A stretch of 64,000 nucleotides of DNA from Fabrea salina (lineage: Eukaryota; Ciliophora; Heterotrichea; Heterotrichida; Fabreidae): positions 124,001-188,000 of the forward strand of contig JALIHJ010000002.1 of NCBI GenBank assembly GCA_022984795.1, written 5' to 3'. This document shows positions 8,874-16,113 of this stretch, piece after piece. The translations under genes were made by a program, and so were the position numbers. Below the pieces are notes generated by a model, which worked only from the letters and a program-made list of their open reading frames with translations, searched no databases and was not told the origin of the DNA. Numbering within the stretch: position 1 is the first letter of the stretch; every line of letters begins with the position of its first letter.

Positions 8874-9482
8874 TTAAGTTGGGACAAACTCAATAAAAGC
8901 TCCGTACTGTCCTGGTCTTGGAAGCACTCCTTTGGACACTAATGGCTCCTTGTTTAGGTGGATGTATAAACAGAGTTCCTTGTAGACGTTTTGTATTTTC
9001 TTGTAGAGTTTCCTTGAAAAGTACCATTCTACAAGCCAAACCAAACCAACTATAGGAGCAGCTACTGCTAAGTAGTAAAATTCTATGAAAGCTAAGCAGG
9101 AAAGCGCAAAACTTAGAAAAGCAAAAAACGTTGCAAAGAAAGAAATAACTTTATACTTGCTAGCTTGTTCAATGCTTTCTTTGCAGTGCTCAGCTGCGTT
9201 CTTACAAAAAGTATTTAATTCATCGTAACTGCAGACTTGACTTAGGAAGGAGTTACTTACCCACTCCAACTTATAAGAAGGCTTTGAAACTATTTCAACT
9301 GTTGTATAGCGGAACTTTGCACCTTCTTGGAACAGACTTCTCTTTATTTTGTCTGCAGTTGCAACAATGCGTTGGCTATTGCTATTTGGAATTTCTAGTT
9401 TTAAACTGTTACGTCCATGCTTCCTGTACCTCGGAATTGGACCTTCGTCAATGGGTTTTTCTGTTTGCAATTCACGTCCCAT
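8874..9482 (-). CDS. array member A: two-pass membrane protein, PRPG family (Erf4/GOLGA7-like?)
   Basis: The shortest member (202 residues) and the 3'-most gene of an eight-gene tandem array. It has a short variable N-terminus, then KLEWVSNSFLSQVCSYDELNTFCKNAAEHC. A hydrophobic hairpin at about residues 112-155 follows, then an amphipathic helix (VYKELCLYIHLNKEPLVSKG). It ends with the family signature GVLPRPGQYGAFIEF. The order (L.x.V...EL..FC..A, hairpin, helix, G..PRPG..G..IEF) resembles the Erf4/GOLGA7 family, partners of DHHC palmitoyltransferases. I regard that as a hypothesis. It lacks the GLPxPPY module of members E-H. A G-rich tract lies 67 bp upstream of its ATG. Confidence 0.75.
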   Translation of the reverse strand: MGRELQTEKPIDEGPIPRYRKHGRNSLKLEIPNSNSQRIVATADKIKRSLFQEGAKFRYTTVEIVSKPSYKLEWVSNSFLSQVCSYDELNTFCKNAAEHCKESIEQASKYKVISFFATFFAFLSFALSCLAFIEFYYLAVAAPIVGLVWLVEWYFSRKLYKKIQNVYKELCLYIHLNKEPLVSKGVLPRPGQYGAFIEFVPT

Positions 9483-9548
9483 ATTTTATGATTTATTCAG
9501 AATTACTAAGTCTCAGTCATTTGTAACTGAGAATAGTTAAAAAGGCAA

Positions 9549-9580
9549 GGGGCGGGGGGGGCGGGGGGGGGGGGGGGGGG

Positions 9581-9639
<59 letters not shown>
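9549..9639. repeat. 91-bp near-pure G tract
   Basis: From 9549 to 9639 the plus strand is G except for C at 9553, 9562 and 9581, ending in an unbroken run of 58 G (9582-9639). It sits in the 163-bp spacer between array members A and B, so it is C-rich on the coding strand, upstream of the start of A. Nothing similar occurs elsewhere in this AT-rich intergenic landscape. It may be real DNA able to form G-quadruplexes, or an artefact of sequencing or gap joining. Confidence 0.95.
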
Positions 9640-9640
<1 letters not shown>

Positions 9641-9645
9641 TTAAA

Positions 9646-10404
9646 TTAAAGGCTTAAGGACTTGAATTCCATATAGACTCCAAATGGTCCAGGAACTGGG
9701 TTGATTCCTCTTGAAAGGAGTTGTTGCTTCTTTGAGTCAATAAAAGCAACAAGGGAAGCCTGAACTTTCAAAGGGTAGTTCTTGAAAGTTAGTAAAAGGT
9801 AAAAGTTAATAATTGATAAAATGATAACTCCTATAACAGCAATAATCGCTAAAACACCTTCTCCTGTAATTTCTGCTATTATAAAGAAGACAAGGAAGAA
9901 AAGAAAGATCGCGAAGGGAAAGCCAAATTGGATGCCCCTCATCAAATATCTTGACTTGTCAATGTCTTTTTTACAGTACTCAGCTGCTTCGTCGCAGAAC
10001 CTTTGCAGCTCCGGCTGTGCGATTCTGCCAGATAAAGAGGAATTTTCTTGCCATTCCAACTCATAGCGAGCTGACTCAAGCACTGGGGCTCTCTTGTCAA
10101 ACCTACAATTGTCATACTGCATGTTATTCGGTAAACAGGTTATTTTGCCTGAAGCTATGAGACTGTCGTAGGAGCTCCTTGGAATTTGAAGTTCCTGTAC
10201 AAAGCAGCACCAGTCCCTCCAAACTGGTGCAAGTGGAGTTGTAACTCCTGAACTCTGGATTGGTTGGTTCACCACTGGCATCAGGTAAGCCCCTGGACTA
10301 TAACCCGGAACATAGCCTGGCTTTTGAGGCATTATTTCATACCCTGATTGCTGGTGTGCTGGATGAGGCTGGATGAGGCTGGTCTTTTTGGGGAAATCTG
10401 CCAT
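9646..10404 (-). CDS. array member B: PRPG-family membrane protein
   Basis: A 252-residue array member. The frame is open further upstream, but the first ATG is at 10404 (MADFPKK), eight bases after the stop of member C. The N-terminus is proline/tyrosine-rich (YEIMPQKPGYVPGYSPGAYL). The family core then follows: YELEWQENSSLSGRI, AQPELQRFCDEAAEYCKK, a hydrophobic hairpin at about 165-215, an amphipathic helix, and the end GINPVPGPFGVYMEF, where the usual PRPG is PVPG. B and C share the YELEW/SSL and DEAAEYCK stretches and are probably the closest pair in the array. Confidence 0.75.
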   Translation of the reverse strand: MADFPKKTSLIQPHPAHQQSGYEIMPQKPGYVPGYSPGAYLMPVVNQPIQSSGVTTPLAPVWRDWCCFVQELQIPRSSYDSLIASGKITCLPNNMQYDNCRFDKRAPVLESARYELEWQENSSLSGRIAQPELQRFCDEAAEYCKKDIDKSRYLMRGIQFGFPFAIFLFFLVFFIIAEITGEGVLAIIAVIGVIILSIINFYLLLTFKNYPLKVQASLVAFIDSKKQQLLSRGINPVPGPFGVYMEFKSLSL

Positions 10405-10412
10405 TCTTTTAA

Positions 10413-11123
10413 TCAAATTAAGGATTTAAACTGAATATAAGTTCCATACGGACCGGGTAAAGGCTTGATTCCCTTGGAAAATAGTTGTTCTTTTTTTGAG
10501 TTAATGAAAGCATGCAGTTTGTTTTGGATGGACTGCAAAAGGCACGGGATAGCATTCTTAAATACGCAATAGTATATAGCGAGCCCAATAAAAAGGAAAG
10601 GTACAATTGTAGGCACGCCAATCAGAATTGAAACTACAGTCACAAGCACCAAGATTATGATTAAGATGTAAAAGGTGCGCGTGCAACAAACAGGTGCATG
10701 GATTTCTTGTTTGCAGTATTCAGCTGCTTCGTCACAAAAGGTTTGAAGCTCATCCTGAGTAACTCTAGTAGCTAAAGACGAGTCCTCTATCCAATGTACT
10801 AAGTAACTAGGCGGCGATTTTAGCATAGGGACTTCTTTTTGATTTCCACACCACACAGTAACACTGGATCTCATTGACGAGAAATTGCCAGGGGCTATGA
10901 TAGAATCACTGGAACTGGAAGGAATTTGAAGTTGGCTAACTAAGTCTTCATCTCCAGAACACCTTCTGTCAGTCCTCTGCCCATTTCCAAAGCACCTTCT
11001 TTCAGTCCTTTCCCAAACTGGCTCTGGTACAAAAATACTTCGGTCATACTCAGGGTGATTTATAGCGTTTGGCTGGTGGGACGGTTCCAGCACTTCTTCT
11101 TCTGTGCTTTCTCCAGCAGACAT
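10413..11123 (-). CDS. array member C: PRPG-family membrane protein
   Basis: A 236-residue member ending in TGA, one of the genes showing that TGA is a stop here. The N-terminal 60 residues are polar and contain a short internal repeat (ERTERRCFGNGQR/TDRRCSGD). The core reads DSSLATRVTQDELQTFCDEAAEYCKQEI. A hydrophobic hairpin lies at about 150-190, then LQSIQNKLHAFINSKKEQL and the closing GIKPLPGPYGTYIQF. It is spaced 9 nt from member D upstream and 8 nt from B downstream. The junction bases between C and D (stop TAA, GTAACTAAT, ATG) recur in similar form between D and E, as expected for copies made by unequal crossing-over. Confidence 0.75.
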   Translation of the reverse strand: MSAGESTEEEVLEPSHQPNAINHPEYDRSIFVPEPVWERTERRCFGNGQRTDRRCSGDEDLVSQLQIPSSSSDSIIAPGNFSSMRSSVTVWCGNQKEVPMLKSPPSYLVHWIEDSSLATRVTQDELQTFCDEAAEYCKQEIHAPVCCTRTFYILIIILVLVTVVSILIGVPTIVPFLFIGLAIYYCVFKNAIPCLLQSIQNKLHAFINSKKEQLFSKGIKPLPGPYGTYIQFKSLI

Positions 11124-11132
11124 ATTAGTTAC

Positions 11133-11999
11133 TTAAGCTGGTATAAATTGGATAAATACTCCGTAAGCTCCAGGCCTCGGTCGGATTCCTCTTTGAAGCA
11201 ATGGTCCCTTGGTTCTATGTATATACTCAGCTAGTTTCTGGTGGACTTTTTCTGAGCTTTTTGAGACCTTAGATGAAAAAGAGAAAAGAAAAAAGCAAGC
11301 AATCGCTCCACCGCCAAGGCTAATAAAAAGAAACGCCAATGAAACAGCACTCAGAAAGATGCCAATAAAGAAGCAGATGAAAACAGTGAGAGAAATGTTG
11401 TAGAACTTGCGTAGCTTGTAAGCTTCCATAACCAGGTCGTTACACTCACCTGCAGCTGTATTGCAGTAAGAGTTTATTTCCTCATAAGTAGCTTTGCCGT
11501 TCATGAAGCAGTAAGGATCCCATTTCAACTCGTAGTAAAGAGGGTATTTGAGGGCTGGAATTACCTTTGGGGCAACCCAGCCCTTTGAAACAGAGCAGGT
11601 GTTCTTCTTTATTTCCGCAGAAGCAATTATGCTATCCTGTTCACTTTCAGGAATTATCATAACCTTCCTTTTAGACCTCGAACCAACTATGTCCCAACTA
11701 GGAAAAGGGCCATTGTCGAAAGGCTCGTTGACTTCTGGAGGGCCTGTGGCAGGTACAACAGGTACCTGTGGAGTATAAACTTGCGGGGGATAAGCTTGTG
11801 GGGGATAAGCTTGAGGTGGGTAGGCTTGAGGCGGATAGGGTTGAGGTGGGTAGGCTTGAGGCGGATAAGCTTGAGGAGGTGGATATTGGACGGGCTGCTG
11901 AAAACCTTGAACAGGTTGAGGGTAAGTTGGAGGTAAAGTAGTTTGGAAGCTTTGGCTGTTAGACTCGTTATAACTTTGGTTACTAACTTCCTGTTTCAT
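11133..11999 (-). CDS. array member D: PRPG-family membrane protein with YPPQA repeats
   Basis: A 288-residue member with a proline-rich N-terminal domain of seven or eight tandem YPPQA/YPPQP/YPPQV pentapeptides at about residues 42-80. This is a low-complexity surface of the kind found in cytosolic tails and annexin- or synexin-like proteins. The family core follows: DLVMEAYKLRKFYN, a hydrophobic hairpin at about 195-235, VHQKLAEYIHRTKGPLLQRG, and the signature GIRPRPGAYGVFIQF. The CNTAAGEC segment corresponds to FCDEAAEYC of the other members. The start ATG is eight bases after the stop of E. The pentapeptide DNA repeat is in-frame and could vary in length between strains. Confidence 0.75.
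   Translation of the reverse strand: MKQEVSNQSYNESNSQSFQTTLPPTYPQPVQGFQQPVQYPPPQAYPPQAYPPQPYPPQAYPPQAYPPQAYPPQVYTPQVPVVPATGPPEVNEPFDNGPFPSWDIVGSRSKRKVMIIPESEQDSIIASAEIKKNTCSVSKGWVAPKVIPALKYPLYYELKWDPYCFMNGKATYEEINSYCNTAAGECNDLVMEAYKLRKFYNISLTVFICFFIGIFLSAVSLAFLFISLGGGAIACFFLFSFSSKVSKSSEKVHQKLAEYIHRTKGPLLQRGIRPRPGAYGVFIQFIPA
11769..11885 (-). repeat. 15-nt minisatellite coding YPPQA repeats
   Basis: On the coding strand a 15-base unit encoding YPPQA (with P and V variants) is repeated about seven times in tandem inside member D. The copies differ by single substitutions, such as TGTGGGGG versus TGAGGTGG on the plus strand. The reading frame stays open through all copies. Confidence 0.85.
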
Positions 12000-12007
12000 A
12001 TTATTAC

Positions 12008-12805
12008 TTAAGCTGGTAGAAACTCAATGAAGACTCCGCCTGCACCAGGTCTAGGCTTGACTCCCTTCTTTAAGAGTTCTTGCTTCTCTTTATGAATGAA
12101 CTCTGCAAGTTTTCTCCGGAGTAGTTCAGGGTAACCTTTCAGCTTATTATCAATCCAGAAACTGCTTGGAACTAATATTAATAGGATTGCGACTCCAATA
12201 AACATTAAGGGGAAGTCCACAAAAATCAAAAACAAACCTAGTACGCCTAATAGAACTCCGAGACCTATAATATTTCTAGTAACGCGCAAGCACTTTATAG
12301 CTGAGATTGTGCCAGAACAGTGGTTGTAAGCACTGTCACAGAACTCTTGAAGCTCATCTTTGGCCACTCTAGCTTCAAGGAAAGAGCCTTCAACCCAACT
12401 GACTTCATAGGGTCCTTTTACGACAGGATAGAGCTTTGCAGGGATGGCTCTTATTGATCCTTTAATTGAACCGCAAGGCACGGCTGGAGTATTGCACTTG
12501 CTTTTTGCTATTATCAATTCCTTGGAGCTGTTAGGCAGAAACATTTTTAGGGTTCCTTGCTCCGGAATCCAAATAGGAGGAGTTCCAAGGTCAATTTCTG
12601 AACTCGCACACTCACGAACGTCACCAGGGTCAACTGTAACTCCAAAAGGAACATTGTAAGGAGGAACAGTTAATCCTGCCTGGCCAAGAATTGATTGCAG
12701 TTGACTGAAGTTTGATGCCTGAACTTCAGAATGGTAGCTAAACTGTTGCATGTTTTCACAAACAATTTGTGCCTCGTTAGATGGTTGGGTGGTTTGGGGG
12801 TTCAT
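12008..12805 (-). CDS. array member E: PRPG-family membrane protein with GLPxPPY module
   Basis: A 265-residue member and a good reference copy for the family. It adds an N-terminal module shared with F, G and H: LGQAGLTVPPYNVPFGVTVD, IDLGTPPIW, and FLPNSSKELIIAKSK at about residues 40-105. The core reads YEVSWVEGSFLEARV, AKDELQEFCDSAYNHC, a strongly hydrophobic hairpin at about 180-215, RKLAEFIHKEKQELLKKG and GVKPRPGAGGVFIEFLPA. The polar N-terminus and the charged C-terminal helix would both face the cytosol. No catalytic motif is visible, which suits an adaptor or structural role. Erf4/GOLGA7 similarity is my inference. Confidence 0.8.
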   Translation of the reverse strand: MNPQTTQPSNEAQIVCENMQQFSYHSEVQASNFSQLQSILGQAGLTVPPYNVPFGVTVDPGDVRECASSEIDLGTPPIWIPEQGTLKMFLPNSSKELIIAKSKCNTPAVPCGSIKGSIRAIPAKLYPVVKGPYEVSWVEGSFLEARVAKDELQEFCDSAYNHCSGTISAIKCLRVTRNIIGLGVLLGVLGLFLIFVDFPLMFIGVAILLILVPSSFWIDNKLKGYPELLRRKLAEFIHKEKQELLKKGVKPRPGAGGVFIEFLPA

Positions 12806-12824
12806 ATTGATTACTTAGAATGAG

Positions 12825-13831
12825 TTAAGATGGCAGAAACTCAATGAAGACTCCGCCTACGCCAGGTCTGGGTTTGACTCCTTTTCTGATGAGTTTCTCT
12901 TTCTCTTTATGAATGAACTCTGCAAGTTCTTGTCTGATTTTGGGAGGGTAGTTGTTCACAGCCGAGCTGAGACATGAGGAAATTATGATGGACAATAAAG
13001 TAAGTGCAATTCCTATGGCAATTAAAATAATGTTTATAACGGCCAAAACTAAACTCAAAAGTCCTAGTAAGATCCCTAACATAAAATAGTTTCTGATTGT
13101 ATATAGCGACTTGGCACTTGAGATTACGTCTGAGCAGTGTTCATAAGCATCGTCACAGAACTTTTGGAGTTCATCTTTACTCACTCTGCCTTCAAGAAAA
13201 GACCCTTGAACCCAATCGACTTCGTAGGGTCCACTTTCTATGAGGGGATAAATTTTTAGAGGCGTCCTTGCTCCTTTTCTTCCACCTCTGCCCCACCTGC
13301 TGAGCACTCGCAATTCACAGAAGGGAATTTGTGCTTAGCTTTGGCAATTATTATGTCTTTAGAACTTTCAGGTAAAAACGTTTTGTAGCAACTGCCGTCT
13401 TGGTACCAAATAGGAGGAGTGCCTAAGTCAATATTTGAGTTGCAGCACTCTTTAATGTTTTTCATGTCCATAATGACCCCAAAAGGTACTTTGTAAGGAG
13501 GAGCAGGTAACCCTGCTTGAGTTAAGATTGGCTCTAATTGGTTGCTGGGGTTCATTACCTGAGGGTTGGGAAATCCCCCATAAGCACCAAACTGCTGAGC
13601 ATTAGGAGTTCCATAAGGCATGTTTCCGTAACCCATCTGAAGTTGTCCTGGCACTGGCATGTTTCCGTAAGGCATTTGAGGCTGGCCTGGCACTGGCATG
13701 TTTGCGTATGGCATTTGAGGCTGGCCTGGCACTGGCATGTTTGCGTATGGCATTTGAGGGTTTTGCTGGATTGCTGTTCTATTTAGCTGGGTTTCTTGAT
13801 TCCCGTCTGTCTGCAAGTCTTCAACTTTCAT
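12825..13831 (-). CDS. array member F: PRPG-family protein with interrupted frame
   Basis: Two overlapping, offset frames together cover one family member. The upstream frame (from ATG 13831) holds PYANMPVPGQPQM repeats, the GLPAPPY module and SSKDIIIAKAK. The downstream frame (to 12825) holds YEVDWVQGSFLEGRV, SKDELQKFCDDAYEHC, the hairpin and GVKPRPGVGGVFIEFLP. They cannot be joined by a 15-nt intron. A 20-nt GT...AG segment at 13288-13307 would restore the frame. It would also give a spacing to PYEV equal to that in member E, but 20 nt would be unusual here. Alternatives are an indel that disabled the gene, or an assembly error in a G-rich stretch. E has no intron at this point. Confidence 0.6.
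13612..13757 (-). repeat. 39-nt minisatellite coding PYANMPVPGQPQM
   Basis: Three near-perfect copies and one decayed copy of a 39-base unit encode the 13-residue repeat PYANMPVPGQPQM in member F. The copies closest to the start codon are almost identical, and those further downstream have drifted (PYGNMPVPGQLQM, then GYGNMPYG). This gradient suggests recent expansion at the 5' end. Confidence 0.9.
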
Positions 13832-13926
13832 ATTATATGTACCATACAGTTACCCCCTAATTAGTTAGATGACTCTATTCTAAAACTCAACTCACTTAAA
13901 GTCCTGACTTAAAACTCAGTCAATAC

Positions 13927-14155
13927 AAAGAGCTACAGTAAATGCACCATTGATCAGAACTAGAGCTTCAGAAACTCAATAGAAGAATTCTTAAACCGTA
14001 GGGTTCAAACACAACTTAGCATAACCGAAAACTAAACGAACTCGATACTGCAATATAACACTTAACTGGTAGAAAGAGCTATAGTAACTGCACCATTAAC
14101 CAGAACTAGAGCTTCAGAAACTCAATAAAATAATTTTCAAACCGTAGGGTTCAAG
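13927..14155. repeat. two 83-bp copies in a 342-bp gap, likely decayed array gene ends
   Basis: The gap between members F and G (13832-14173) holds two related segments, 13927-14009 and 14073-14155. Both contain AACTAGAGCTTCAGAAACTC followed by AATA and, later, CCGTAGGGTTCAA. The stretch AGAAACTCAAT...GGGTTCAAGTCCCTT lines up with the 3' coding ends of array genes, for example AGAAACTCAATGAAG...AGGCTTGACTCCCTT in member E (plus-strand view of PRPG..FIEF). The simplest reading is two decayed gene ends left by unequal exchange. No open frame is present. Confidence 0.6.
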
Positions 14156-14173
14156 TCCCTTTTTAAACTTTAC

Positions 14174-15046
14174 TTAGGAATTAAGATCGTATAAAGGCAG
14201 GAATTCAATAAAAAACCCGAACGCTCCAGGTCTTGGCTTGACTCCTTTCTGTAGCAGAAATCCTCCATGATTATGTATGTACTTTGCCAACTTTAAGTGG
14301 ACCATGTTGGAAGAATGAGTAACTTTAGGTGAAACTAAACACATGAGTATAAATGTTCCCAACACTAGAGTGACTGGAACAACTATAAAAACTAAGTCAA
14401 AAATCAACAAACCAAACAAAGAGCACCACAAAAGAGCAACTAGAAACGCCAGTTTAGTCACTCTATAGTAGAAACAGCCCTTTGCAACTTCAGTTCTGCA
14501 GTAGTTAAAAGCTTCATTGCAGAACTCCTGGAGTTCAGTTTGAGTTACTTGGTCCTCTAAGCAGTTTTCTACCCACTCTACTTGGTAAGGAGTGTCTTTT
14601 ATGTAGTAGTTGCGTCTGTAGAACTCCTGAGTTTTATAAGAAAGCTCGCAGTTAAGGTTGATTTGGGCTAAACTTGCCTTAGCAACTATAAGATCTTTTG
14701 AACTGCTAGGAACAAAAACTTCCTGGAAGCCATTTTTGCTGACCCATATAGGGGGGTTTCCTAAGTCTAAAGAAGCTCGCTTGCACTTTTGCATATCTGA
14801 ACTGTCAACACTAACTTTCAAAGGTACTTCATAAGGAGGAACTGGGAGTCCAGATGGTGTAAACAAAATATCTAGGTGGTCTCTAAGTTGGGGTTTTTCT
14901 GAAACGGCGGGAAGTTCGAATTCTGAGTCTAAACTTTCGTAAGTTGTTTTCCACCTCATCAAGTGGTCTATTTTCCTAGGCGAAACTTCAGGTAATTCTG
15001 AACTCTCATATTCATCAATTTTTGTTCTGTCGACTTCAAAATCCAT
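14174..15046 (-). CDS. array member G: PRPG-family membrane protein
   Basis: A 290-residue member with the long N-terminal form: FTPSGLPVPPYEVPLKVSVD, LDLGNPPIWV and VPSSSKDLIVAKASL. The core reads YQVEWVENCLEDQV, TQTELQEFCNEAFNYC, a hydrophobic hairpin at about 195-240, VHLKLAKYIHNHGGFLLQKG, and GVKPRPGAFGFFIEFLP. The first 40 residues are acidic and charged, with no repeats, unlike D and F. A 342-bp gap with decayed repeats follows its stop and a 240-bp AT-rich gap precedes its start. Both are large for this window and mark the older, looser part of the array. Confidence 0.8.
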   Translation of the reverse strand: MDFEVDRTKIDEYESSELPEVSPRKIDHLMRWKTTYESLDSEFELPAVSEKPQLRDHLDILFTPSGLPVPPYEVPLKVSVDSSDMQKCKRASLDLGNPPIWVSKNGFQEVFVPSSSKDLIVAKASLAQINLNCELSYKTQEFYRRNYYIKDTPYQVEWVENCLEDQVTQTELQEFCNEAFNYCRTEVAKGCFYYRVTKLAFLVALLWCSLFGLLIFDLVFIVVPVTLVLGTFILMCLVSPKVTHSSNMVHLKLAKYIHNHGGFLLQKGVKPRPGAFGFFIEFLPLYDLNS

Positions 15047-15286
15047 TTATATTTGGATTAACACTTTTAATTTCTTTACTGAAACTCTATTCAAATTCAA
15101 ACATTGAAAAGAGTGCTACCTTAAAACTTAAACTCTCACTTAAACTCAATTCCTAAATAAGTTACACTTTTCGCATACTAGTTGAACAACTGCTACATAC
15201 TTTGTGTGGCTTCTAAACAACTTTGCAAAGCTTATAGTCATTCTAAGTGAAGGTAAAAGTTATTACTTAGTTAAAGTAACCGTCAA

Positions 15287-16057
15287 TCAACAGGGAGGAA
15301 TTCGATGAAAAGGCCCCTTAGCTCCAGGTCTTGGCATAACTCCAATGTTCATAAGTGTTTCTTTATTCTTATGAACGAACTTAGTTAGTTTTTGGTGGAT
15401 TTCTGCTTGTTTTTTGTGCTTAAACTGCATAACTGACCAAATTCCCAATGCTCCCACTACAAACAAGATGAAGGAGATCAAAAGTAACTCCTTCCTCAAT
15501 AAGTAAAGCAAAACTGACACTAGTGAAAAAAATAAAGTTACCCAAAAACAAAGTTTGTACTTATCTAAACGGTTCAAGCAGCTAGCTGGGCCTTTGCACT
15601 TTGCAAAAGCAGCGTCACAGAAGCATTGCAAATCAGTTTTGGAAACTATTTGGGCTAGTTCAGAGGTTTCAAGCCAGTCTAGTTGGTAGTTTTTAGAAAG
15701 CTTAGCCACTAGTAAGTCATTGGAAGTACTTGGTATGAACTGCTGGCACTTAGATGAAGCCTGCCAGACAGTAGGATTTCCCAAGTCAACACTGGAGTTT
15801 CTGCACTTCTCTGCTTCAACTAAGTCAATAAACACTCCTAAAGGCGCTTTGTAAGGAGGAGTAGGCAAACCTGCTTGAGTAAAAATAACCTGGAATTGGT
15901 TTTCTTCAGTAATTCCACTGTGAAAACCTCCAAGTGGCAAAATTCCTTTCTTTACTCTATACTTACTAGTTCCAAGGGTTCCTACAGGTAAGTTCGGAAG
16001 CTTAGGCTGAGTAGTTGCTTCCAAGTCATTTCTAGTTGTGTCTGCATCAACTTTCAT
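15287..16057 (-). CDS. array member H: PRPG-family protein with frame-shifted C-terminus
   Basis: The first gene of the array (256 residues). The N-terminal module is present: FTQAGLPTPPYKAPLGVFID, VDLGNPTVW and IPSTSNDLLVAKLS. The spacer before the core is shorter than in E or G, so YQLDWLETSELAQIV follows directly. KTDLQCFCDAAFAKC, the hairpin, KLTKFVHKNKETLMNIG and MPRPGAKG come next. The family end VFIEFLP is missing. Instead the frame reads PFHRIPPC and stops at TGA. In the next frame the same bases read LFIEFLPVD before a TGA. One extra base in the C run at 15314-15317 (plus strand) would explain this, either as a real recent mutation or as a sequencing error. Confidence 0.7.
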   Translation of the reverse strand: MKVDADTTRNDLEATTQPKLPNLPVGTLGTSKYRVKKGILPLGGFHSGITEENQFQVIFTQAGLPTPPYKAPLGVFIDLVEAEKCRNSSVDLGNPTVWQASSKCQQFIPSTSNDLLVAKLSKNYQLDWLETSELAQIVSKTDLQCFCDAAFAKCKGPASCLNRLDKYKLCFWVTLFFSLVSVLLYLLRKELLLISFILFVVGALGIWSVMQFKHKKQAEIHQKLTKFVHKNKETLMNIGVMPRPGAKGPFHRIPPC

Positions 16058-16113
16058 TTATATTCAGTTATATATTTTGCAGACTTAAGTTTGCTAAGTT
16101 AGTATACTAAAAA

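Noticed and set aside
14073-14160. tRNA-like stretch GGTTCAAGTCC with a CTTCAGA loop-like segment
   Set aside because: The T-loop-like bases lack a full five-pair stem, the anticodon arm has at most three pairs, and no acceptor stem closes. The sister copy at 13927-14009 has lost even the T-loop complement. Decayed array-gene ends explain both copies better.
8874-16057. Tandem array as an operon
   Set aside because: One-way genes with 8-9 bp spacing look operon-like, but the same spacing occurs between unrelated genes across the window, and duplication explains the shared direction.
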